Assembly: GCA_903876615.1 (NCBI GenBank)
Contig: CAIRAS010000083.1
Coordinates: 1 to 15,663 of the forward strand
Source of the DNA: an uncultured Holophagaceae bacterium
GTDB taxonomy: Bacteria > Acidobacteriota > Holophagae > Holophagales > Holophagaceae
Reading direction: 5' to 3'
Length of the DNA: 15,663 nt
Part shown: one piece after another, positions 6,705 through 12,977 of the stretch
Layout: the number at the start of each line of letters is the position of its first letter
Numbering within the stretch: position 1 is the first letter of the stretch
Made by a program: the position numbers and the translations under genes
Notes under the pieces: generated by a model
What the model saw: only the letters and a program-made list of their open reading frames with translations
Told to the model about the DNA's origin: nothing
The model's database searches: none

Positions 6705-7348
6705 CCCGCCCCATCGTTCCGCCCCATCGTCCGACCCCCAGCCTGCTGCTGGTGGATGACGACCCCATGCCCCGGGAGACCCTCTCGACCCTGCTCACCC
6801 AGGAGGGATTCCACGTGATCACGGCCGCCACCGGGGAGGAGGCCGAGGTGAAGTTGCGGAGCGAGCAGCCCCCCTTCGACCTGGTGATCACGGACCTGGT
6901 CATGCCCGGAAAGACCGGGATGGATGTCCTCAAGTGCGCACTGAAGGTGAACCCCAGCTGCACGGTGCTGGTGCTCACGGGCTTCGGGAGTGTGCGCGAG
7001 GCCACGGAGGCCATGGAGCTGGGCGCCTTTGATTTCGTCACGAAGCCCATGCAAATCGACCAGTTCCGGAACACGCTGCGGCGGCTCATGGAGCGTCGGG
7101 ACCTGGCCCACGAGCGCGACGCCCTGCGCGCCCAGGTGAAGGCCCTGACGGAGCGGGCCGAGCGGCTGGAGACGACGCTGGGCCGCATGGAGATCCTCGC
7201 CAACCAGATCGCGCCCAGCGCTGCGGCCGCGAAGCCGGACGCCCTGGCAGACCTCGAGCGCCTCGCCGTCCTGAGAGGGAAGGGCCTGCTCTCGGAAGAG
7301 GAGTTCGAGCACGGCAAGAAGAACCTCCTCGCCCGGTGGCTCTCGTGA
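6701..7348 (+). CDS. Response regulator with receiver domain, coiled coil and SHOCT-like C-terminus
   Basis: A 215-residue protein. Residues about 14-130 form a complete receiver domain: acidic pocket D20/D21, phosphoacceptor D65 (in VITDLVMPG), T93 (LTGFG) and K115 (in TKP). A charged helix likely to form a coiled coil covers about 127-168. The tail at about 180-210 (LERLAVLRGKGLLSEEEFEHGKKNLL, given here only as key parts: LxxLRxKGLLSEEEF and KKNLL) matches the SHOCT pattern. There is no DNA-binding, GGDEF or ATPase output domain, so it probably acts by protein contact. The start is TTG 6701, with AGGGGA five bases upstream. The stop overlaps the next gene as GTGA. No histidine kinase is in the window. 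Position after flhB suggests a link with motility, which is inference. Confidence 0.88.
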   Translation: MTRPIVPPHRPTPSLLLVDDDPMPRETLSTLLTQEGFHVITAATGEEAEVKLRSEQPPFDLVITDLVMPGKTGMDVLKCALKVNPSCTVLVLTGFGSVREATEAMELGAFDFVTKPMQIDQFRNTLRRLMERRDLAHERDALRAQVKALTERAERLETTLGRMEILANQIAPSAAAAKPDALADLERLAVLRGKGLLSEEEFEHGKKNLLARWLS

Positions 7349-9141
7349 GCCTCTGGCGGCCCTGGTCGGCGGCGCTGCTGCTGGTCGCGCCCCTCCTGGC
7401 CGCGGGACAGGATCCCTCCCACGCCGCCGCGCCCGCGACGAAGCAGGGCCCGACCCGCAGCGGAAGCATGAGCGATGCCCAGGCGGCGGAGCTGGCCAAG
7501 GAGGCCCTCCGCGCAGAGAATGCCGTCTCCATCAAGGCCGCGCTGGCCCGCCTGAAGGGCCACAGCTTCAAGTCCAGCAAGGTGCCCGAGCGGGAGCTGG
7601 TGCTCTACGCCCAGGGCATCCTCGAGGCCCGGGTGGGCAACCTCCCGGCCGCGGCCGTGGCGCTCAAGAAGCTGGAGCGGCAATGGCCCAAGTCACCGTT
7701 CATGGGGGAGGCCAATACCATCCTGGCGGAGGATGCCCTGAACCAGAAGCGCTACAAGGATGCCGAGGGACGGCTCCACCAGGCGCTCGCCTCGGACATG
7801 CCTGCCGAGCGCAAGCGGGGCTCCCAGGAGCTGCTGATCTGGCTGCTGGTGGAGCAGGGACGGCCCCAGGAAGCCCTGCCCATCGTGCAGGCACTGAAGC
7901 CCCTCAACGGCGGCGAGAAGCCCTCTGAGCGGGGGCTGGCGGCCATCGCCGAGGTGCTCACGGTCACGGGTGCCCGGGAGCAGGCCGAGGCGGCCCGCAA
8001 GGACTTCGCCCGGCTCTACCCGAGCAGCGAGCTGACCCCTCGCCTGGAATTGGCCTGGGGCCGGCTGCTCGGCCGCTCCGGTGACGCCAAGGGGGCGGCC
8101 CAGGTGCTCCGGAAATTGGTCAAGGATTTCCCGAAGTCCGCCCAGGCCGATGATGCCCGGCTGGCACTCGCCAGCTTGCTGACCGACGGCAGCCTGCCGG
8201 ACGCCAAGGATCTGCCCAGCGCCGAGTCCCTGCTGGCCGAGGTGCGGAAGGGCGGCAAGAACCTGCCCAAGGGGACCGCCCAGGTCGTGGAGCTGCGGCT
8301 GTTGATCGGCAAGACTCAGTGGGAGGAGTGTCTGAACCTGGTCGACCGGATGGACCCGGTCCTGCGCGAAGGCGCAGAGGTGAGGAAACTCTGGGCCGAG
8401 GCCTGGAACGCCTGGGTAGGCCAGCGCCTCGAGAAGGGCTTTCCGGGCGAGCTGCTGGTGCGGATGAAGCCGGGCCATTTCGGTGCGCTGGACCCCCGGC
8501 TGCGCCTCGGAGTTGCGGAGCTGTTCGCCGTGCACGGTCTGCTGGAGGTGCTGCCCTCGCTGCTGGCCGACGTGCCCGTGGCCCAGCGCTCGGCGCCGCG
8601 CAAGGCCGCACTCGCCAAGGTCCAGCCCGAGGCCCAGCCCAGGCAGGTCCTGAAGCTCATGCCGCCCGCGGGCGACACACCGGAAGAGGCCCTAATCCGG
8701 GCCCGAGCCGAGGCGGCCCTGGAGAACTGGCCCGCCGTCCGCAGCGCGCTGCCGCGGGCCCTGCCGGGCCCAGAGCGGGTGAAGGTGATCCTGCGGCTGC
8801 TCCAGCGCCCCCTGGGGCCCAAGGAGACCGCAGCGCAGCGGCACAGCGAGGCGGAAGGCTGGCTGTCGCGGCTGACCGAGAAGGTGGAGCTGCGTGAACC
8901 TGTGAACATCCTGGTTGGCGACCTCCGGCTGCAGGCCGGCGACGCTCGGGGCGCCCTGGCCATCTATCCGGGCAAGTCCCTCGCGCCGGAGCAGCGGGGC
9001 TGGGTGGCCCTCATGCGGGCCCAGGCCATGCTGAAGCTGGGCCAGCGGGAACAGGCCCGGTCCGTGATCAAGGAGAGCCGGGAAGAGCAGGGCTTCAAGG
9101 GCCAGCGGGACGCCATCGCCCGGAGTCTCGGCGCCTACTGA
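7345..9141 (+). CDS. Exported tetratricopeptide-type helical repeat protein, function unknown
   Basis: About 598 residues from GTG 7345, which overlaps the response regulator stop (GTGA). GTG 7336 in the same frame would add three residues and cannot be excluded. The N-terminus SLWRPWSAALLLVAPLLAAGQ is a clear signal peptide without a lipobox cysteine, so the product is probably periplasmic. After a short Ala/Pro/Lys linker the protein is almost wholly helical, with TPR-like units such as LGRSGDAKGAAQVLRKLV followed by DFPKSAQADDARLALASLL. Similar units recur near 75-105, 160-190, 215-235 and 520-560. Such proteins are scaffolds for envelope or appendage assemblies. I do not recognise a specific family. 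Its overlap with the response regulator argues for a joint role, perhaps in flagellum or envelope placement (inference). Confidence 0.8.
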   Translation: MSLWRPWSAALLLVAPLLAAGQDPSHAAAPATKQGPTRSGSMSDAQAAELAKEALRAENAVSIKAALARLKGHSFKSSKVPERELVLYAQGILEARVGNLPAAAVALKKLERQWPKSPFMGEANTILAEDALNQKRYKDAEGRLHQALASDMPAERKRGSQELLIWLLVEQGRPQEALPIVQALKPLNGGEKPSERGLAAIAEVLTVTGAREQAEAARKDFARLYPSSELTPRLELAWGRLLGRSGDAKGAAQVLRKLVKDFPKSAQADDARLALASLLTDGSLPDAKDLPSAESLLAEVRKGGKNLPKGTAQVVELRLLIGKTQWEECLNLVDRMDPVLREGAEVRKLWAEAWNAWVGQRLEKGFPGELLVRMKPGHFGALDPRLRLGVAELFAVHGLLEVLPSLLADVPVAQRSAPRKAALAKVQPEAQPRQVLKLMPPAGDTPEEALIRARAEAALENWPAVRSALPRALPGPERVKVILRLLQRPLGPKETAAQRHSEAEGWLSRLTEKVELREPVNILVGDLRLQAGDARGALAIYPGKSLAPEQRGWVALMRAQAMLKLGQREQARSVIKESREEQGFKGQRDAIARSLGAY

Positions 9142-9185
9142 TCGGCGCCGGTTGCGGCTACCATGGGGCAGCCCCGGAGATCCTG

Positions 9186-9764
9186 ATGCGCCCCCTGATC
9201 GCCGTCCTTCTATCCCTCGCCGCGCTCGGCCTCACCGCCGGCCCGAAGCCCCGCGTGAAGCTGACCACGTCCCTCGGGCCCATCGTGCTGGAGCTGGAGC
9301 CGGAGGCGGCGCCGCGGACCGTGGAGAACTTCCTGAAGTACGTGAAGAAGGGCCAGTACAAGGGGACCATCTTCCACCGCGTCATACCGGGTTTCATGAT
9401 CCAGGGCGGCGGCTATGTGGACTACCTCGGCAAGAAGCGGACGGATCCCGCCATTCCCAACGAGGCGGACCGCGCCCTGGCAGCGGGGCTGAAGAACAAG
9501 CGGGGTACCCTCGCCATGGCCCGGACGCCCGATCCCAACAGCGCGGCCGCGGAGTTCTTCATCAACGTGGTGGACAATCCGGCGCTGGACTTCAAGAGCA
9601 AGGTCAACGACCAGACCTGGGGCTACTGCGTGTTCGGCAAGGTGGTTGTGGGCATGGATGTGGTCGACCGCATCAAGGCGGTGAAGACCAGCAACAAGCG
9701 CAGCGACTTCCTGAACCTGCCGGTGAAGCCGGTGATCATCACGGACGCGGTGCAGGTGCAGTGA
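9186..9764 (+). CDS. Exported cyclophilin-type peptidyl-prolyl isomerase
   Basis: A 192-residue cyclophilin that would catalyse cis-trans isomerisation at proline bonds. Residues 1-19 form a short signal-like segment (RPLIAVLLSLAALGLTAG), so the enzyme is probably periplasmic. The core follows bacterial PpiA: FHRVIPGFMIQGG at 63-75 with catalytic R65, RGTLAMAR at 106-113, FFINVVDN at 124-131, and GYCVFGKVV at 146-154. One active-site position differs: E123 stands where the family usually has Gln before FFIN. W145 is present, where E. coli PpiA has Phe. The ATG has GGAG five bases upstream and lies 44 bp after the repeat-protein stop. It may aid folding of exported proteins. Its last 26 bp overlap the end of the opposite-strand kinase gene. 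Confidence 0.94.
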   Translation: MRPLIAVLLSLAALGLTAGPKPRVKLTTSLGPIVLELEPEAAPRTVENFLKYVKKGQYKGTIFHRVIPGFMIQGGGYVDYLGKKRTDPAIPNEADRALAAGLKNKRGTLAMARTPDPNSAAAEFFINVVDNPALDFKSKVNDQTWGYCVFGKVVVGMDVVDRIKAVKTSNKRSDFLNLPVKPVIITDAVQVQ

Positions 9765-10449
9765 CGGCGAAGGCCTCGGCGGGGGCACCGAGCTTTTGCA
9801 GGCTACGGTCCAGCCGAGCCCGATAACGGGGCATCAGATCATCCGCAGAGGCCACGAAGCCGGCGCGGTCCCAGTCCAGGAAGAGCGCCCCGCCATCGGG
9901 TGGCAGCAGCACGTTGGTCGCATTCAGATCCGGTGACCAGAGGCCCCACTCGCAGAGACAGGCGAGGGCCTGCCGGATGTCTCCGGCGCGCTCGGCGCTC
10001 AGGTCCCAGCGGTTCGGCCAGGAGTCGCCTTCAGCCAGGCGCGTGATCAAAACACCCTCCACGCCGAACCGCACGGGGCGCCACGCGTAGCCCATGGGCT
10101 CCACAGTGGGGAAGCCCGCCTCCCAGAGGCCGCGGTGCACGGCGTACTCGGCGGCGAAGCGAAGATTTGATCGATAGGTGCGCTCGTTGATGTGGCGCAG
10201 GAGGCCCCCGCGGCGGTAGGGCCGCAGCACCTGGTCACCGACGCGCAGCACGCCACCGCGGCCGAAGGCTCCCTGGACGGGCACCGCCTCACCCGAGGGC
10301 TCGACGGCGCCGGGGGTGCAGATTCGCCAGCCGCCGCCCAGGCCCGGGAGTTCCCGGTTTACGCGGCAGCCCAGGGGCAGGCGGGGGACGCCGGGCGGGT
10401 ACGGCCAGTCGGCGGGAAGCGGAGGAATGATGTAGGGATCGTGGATCAT
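9739..10449 (-). CDS. Kdo kinase / WaaP-type lipopolysaccharide core kinase family protein
   Basis: A 236-residue protein of the Kdo-kinase (KdkA)/WaaP family, protein-kinase-fold enzymes that phosphorylate sugars of the lipopolysaccharide inner core on the cytoplasmic side. Visible features: LRPYRRGGLLRHI at 75-87, matching the family's LRHYRRGG; ERTYRSNLRFAAEY around 89-102 for the C-helix Glu; GFPTVEPMGY at 112-121; the catalytic loop PDLNATN at 173-179 (D174, N179); and the metal-binding LDWDRAG at 191-197. RYRARLDRSLQKL near the end is also typical. The catalytic-loop His found two residues before the Asp in relatives is Ser172 here. ATG 10449 is chosen over an upstream TTG because AAAGG lies five bases before it. 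Its 3' end overlaps the cyclophilin gene by 26 bp. The substrate is inferred from family. Confidence 0.82.
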   Translation of the reverse strand: MIHDPYIIPPLPADWPYPPGVPRLPLGCRVNRELPGLGGGWRICTPGAVEPSGEAVPVQGAFGRGGVLRVGDQVLRPYRRGGLLRHINERTYRSNLRFAAEYAVHRGLWEAGFPTVEPMGYAWRPVRFGVEGVLITRLAEGDSWPNRWDLSAERAGDIRQALACLCEWGLWSPDLNATNVLLPPDGGALFLDWDRAGFVASADDLMPRYRARLDRSLQKLGAPAEAFAVTAPAPRP

Positions 10450-10696
10450 GGCGACCTTTCCAGCTTGCCTCGACTGGGCAAAGAAGGCAAAGAGTGGTTC
10501 CGGGAACGAACCCAAAGGCAGATGTCAACCAGTCAATCGGGACTGCCCCTGCCACCAAAAACGGGCAAACCGGCAAGTGGCTTTTGATAAAAGGAATTCT
10601 TGGATTCCGGCCCGCGGGTTCCCACAGTGGATGTGGATATCGCTCCCCGGATTGACCGCCAGCGACCCTGTCATCCTGGGAATCCAAGGGCCAAAC
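10450..10696. promoter_or_regulatory. Divergent intergenic region between the Kdo-kinase-like gene and the DUF2344 gene
   Basis: This 247-bp gap is noticeably less GC-rich than the genes and should carry both promoters. On the minus strand a consensus TTGACA lies at 10523-10528 next to a second TTGAC at 10532-10536, but no good -10 element follows at the right distance. On the plus strand the AT-rich stretch TTTTGATAAAAGGAATTC at 10583-10600 is the best candidate promoter core. An 11-bp inverted repeat, GTTCC-G-GGAAC at 10497-10507, could be an operator. All are weak, orientation-based inferences. Confidence 0.4.
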
Positions 10697-11860
10697 ATGA
10701 CCTCTTCCTCATCCATTCCGCCCTCCCGCTCCGAGTCTGGATACGTAACCGGACGTATCCCGCCTCTGGGAATTCCTGTCGAAGTGCAGCTCAGAAAACA
10801 GCTGTTGCAGGCCGCCCACGCCGTGATGGAGGCCGCTAACACCAGCCTGGAACCCGCGCCCCTGCTGGATCTCAGGGCCTTCATCGAACGTTCGATCCCT
10901 CTCGATGCCGCTGGCTGGACGCAGGCGCTCATTGCTTCGGATCTTGTGGAGGATGCCGGAGAAGTCCTCCGGTCGGCTCGACATGGGTTGGCGGAACGGA
11001 GTGATCTTCGCGATCTGGAGTCGGGCCTGAAGCCGCTCGTCGAGAAGGCCCGAAAGCGCCGCGCCGCCCTCTGGCATCTTGATACGAGGCGGCAGCTCAT
11101 CCGGTTCTCCTACGTGAAGGAAGACGGTGCGCTCCCCTTCGACGAAGGCGATCTCCATGCACTCTTTCTGCACGCCTTCCGCCTCGAGGGCATCGGCCTG
11201 GCCTTGGACATGGGCAAGCGTCCGCGGCCGCTGCTCAGTGTCGGCCTGCCCCTGCCTGCCCAGGTTGGCGGCCGGGCGGAGTGCATGGATGCGGTGCTGA
11301 AGCGGGAGCCCATGGAGGCCGCGCCCCTCTTGCTCGCGCGCCTGAACCGGCGCTTGCTGCCGGGGCTCCAGGTGCACACCTGGACCGCGCTACCCGCCTA
11401 TGCGACGCCCCTGGCTGACCTCGCCCTCCGCGCGAGGTGGCGCTGGGAACTGCCTGCGGGTTGCCGGGATCGGGTGGCGGCCGGACTCATCGCTTTTCTC
11501 GCCGCGGACACCTGGCGCTGGGATCGCGGCGGCGCGAAGGGGGAGGCCTCCCTGGACCTGCGCACGATCGTCCAGGAACCGCGTCTCGAGGATGCCGTCC
11601 TCACCTTCAGCACGCGCCTGGGGGCCTTCTACGCGCTGAATCCGCTCAAGGTCCTCGGCGCCCTCTTCGGTCTGGAGGCGACGGAGGTGAGGGGTCTCGT
11701 CCGCACCGACGTGGAGGTGAAGATCGATCCGCGCCTGGGTCAGGCCGAGCGGTTCGAGCCGAAGCTGAAGAACATGTTCGAGGACGCGGTGCTGCTGGGC
11801 GGCGGCTCCAACATCACCCTCGTGGACGAAGACGACGACGAGCCCCTGCGCCTGGGTTGA
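10697..11860 (+). CDS. Stand-alone DUF2344 (TIGR03936-type, radical-SAM-linked) protein
   Basis: A 387-residue cytoplasmic protein. Residues about 132-340 match the DUF2344 / TIGR03936 domain, which usually sits fused to or beside a B12-binding-type radical SAM protein. Recognisable parts are RQLIRFSYVK at 132-141, EGDLHALFLHAFRLEGI at 150-166, the GKRPRPLLSVGLPLP motif at 173-187 (relatives have GFHPRPKLSFG), and RLNRRLLPGLQV at 215-226. NPLKVLGALFGLE at 315-327 with VRTDV at 335-339 resembles the C-terminal part of those proteins. The first 130 residues are helical and unrecognised, and the tail is very acidic (VDEDDDEP). ATG 10697 is chosen for the AAGGG six bases upstream; the frame stays open to 10448. 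The biochemical role of this family is not established to my knowledge, and no radical SAM gene is visible here. Confidence 0.8.
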   Translation: MTSSSSIPPSRSESGYVTGRIPPLGIPVEVQLRKQLLQAAHAVMEAANTSLEPAPLLDLRAFIERSIPLDAAGWTQALIASDLVEDAGEVLRSARHGLAERSDLRDLESGLKPLVEKARKRRAALWHLDTRRQLIRFSYVKEDGALPFDEGDLHALFLHAFRLEGIGLALDMGKRPRPLLSVGLPLPAQVGGRAECMDAVLKREPMEAAPLLLARLNRRLLPGLQVHTWTALPAYATPLADLALRARWRWELPAGCRDRVAAGLIAFLAADTWRWDRGGAKGEASLDLRTIVQEPRLEDAVLTFSTRLGAFYALNPLKVLGALFGLEATEVRGLVRTDVEVKIDPRLGQAERFEPKLKNMFEDAVLLGGGSNITLVDEDDDEPLRLG

Positions 11861-11870
11861 GCCTCAGGCG
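11849..11870. terminator. Hairpin shared by two convergent genes, possible bidirectional terminator
   Basis: CGCCTGGG at 11849-11856 pairs with CTCAGGCG at 11863-11870 (one G-U pair), with a six-base loop. It covers the stop codons of both the DUF2344 gene (11858-11860) and ftsW (11864-11866). On the plus strand it is followed by a modest T-containing stretch (GTGTCTTTG); on the minus strand there is no T run. It may reduce read-through between the converging transcripts, but it is not a textbook intrinsic terminator. Confidence 0.45.
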
Positions 11871-12976
11871 GTGTCTTTGCTGATGGCCAGCAGAAAGCCC
11901 AGGCAGATGAGGCTGGTGATGAGGCTGTTGGGGCCGAAGGAGATGAAGGGCAGGGGGATGCCCTTGTTGGGCGCCAGGGAGAGCACCACGCTCATGTTCA
12001 TGAGGGCCTGCACCACCAGCAGCAGGACGAAGCCCATGGCGCAGAGCTTCAGGTAGCTGTCGCCCACGCGGCTGGCGATGCGGTAGCCGCGCCACAGGAT
12101 GCCCACGAAGAGCGTGAGGACCGCCACGGTGCCGATGAGGCCGGCCTCCTCGGCGATGACCGCGTAGATGAAGTCCGTGTGGGCCTCGGGCAGGTAGAAG
12201 AGCTTCTGCCGACCCGCCCCGAGGCCGACGCCCATCAGGCCGCCGTTGCCCACGGCCACGAGGCTCTGGAGGGCCTGGTGGCCCTTGCCGAGGGGATCCG
12301 CCTCCGGATTGAGGAAGCTCGTGACGCGGGCCAGGCGGTAGGGCGAGAGCACCACGAAGGCCGTGCCCAGCGCGCCGAGGACGGGGATGGCGATGGCGAA
12401 GATCCACTTCGGCGCACCGCCGAGGTAGACCACCATCAAGGCCACAAAGACGATGAGGAAGGTGGTGCCGAAGTCCGGTTCGCGGAGGATGAGGGCCAGG
12501 GGCACCACGAGAATCCCCGCGAGGCTCAGCAGCTTGGGCAGGGCATCGCGGTGGTTCCGCCAGGCCTCGCGATGCCGCACCATCCAGTAGGCCGCGATGA
12601 GCACCGAGACCGGCTTGAACAGCTCGGAGGGTTGGATGCTCATGGGGCCGAAGCGCAGCCAGCGATGGGCGCCGTTGATCTTCGGACCGATGACGAGCAC
12701 CGCCGCCAGGAGGCCGAGCATGATGAAGTAGGTGACCATCAAGGGGCGCGGGTGGTCCTGCAGGGTGGCGAGATCCACCTGGGAGAGGGCCAGCATGAAG
12801 GCGATGCCGATGGCGCCGCCCACGAGCTGGCGCATCAGGAAGGCGGTGGCGGCGGTGTGGTTCTGGGAGGCCTTGATGGCCGACGCGGAATAGATCCACA
12901 CCATGCCGATGGCCACGAGGGCCAGGGCGAAGAACACCAGCCAGCGGTCCACAGGGCGGCGGACGTCGGCGGCCAT
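11864..12976 (-). CDS. ftsW: SEDS peptidoglycan polymerase, FtsW type
   Basis: FtsW polymerises lipid II into septal peptidoglycan together with a division transpeptidase. This 370-residue protein has about ten membrane segments. SEDS hallmarks are RWLRFGPMSIQPSELFKP (key part QPSELFKP at 115-122), REPDFGTT at 165-172, and PEAHTDFI at 263-270. D268 is the expected catalytic Asp, followed by AEE at 275-277, and KGIPLPFISFG lies at 338-348. The KG before PLPF favours FtsW over RodA, though RodA cannot be fully excluded. After the last motif the usual GGSS is PNS (FGPNSL). The ATG lies 1 bp after the glmM stop, so it is surely co-transcribed with glmM. It is the last gene of the leftward ftsH-folP-glmM-ftsW run. 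Confidence 0.9.
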   Translation of the reverse strand: MAADVRRPVDRWLVFFALALVAIGMVWIYSASAIKASQNHTAATAFLMRQLVGGAIGIAFMLALSQVDLATLQDHPRPLMVTYFIMLGLLAAVLVIGPKINGAHRWLRFGPMSIQPSELFKPVSVLIAAYWMVRHREAWRNHRDALPKLLSLAGILVVPLALILREPDFGTTFLIVFVALMVVYLGGAPKWIFAIAIPVLGALGTAFVVLSPYRLARVTSFLNPEADPLGKGHQALQSLVAVGNGGLMGVGLGAGRQKLFYLPEAHTDFIYAVIAEEAGLIGTVAVLTLFVGILWRGYRIASRVGDSYLKLCAMGFVLLLVVQALMNMSVVLSLAPNKGIPLPFISFGPNSLITSLICLGFLLAISKDTA

Positions 12977-12977
12977 G

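Noticed and set aside
5974..7683. Open frame of 569 codons on the minus strand
   Set aside because: Antisense to flhB, the response regulator and the repeat protein; no domain is recognisable and the composition is that of a shadow frame.
10448..10696. Upstream extension of the DUF2344 gene to an ATG at 10448
   Set aside because: This segment is the less GC-rich divergent promoter region, and ATG 10697 has its own AAGGG at correct spacing.
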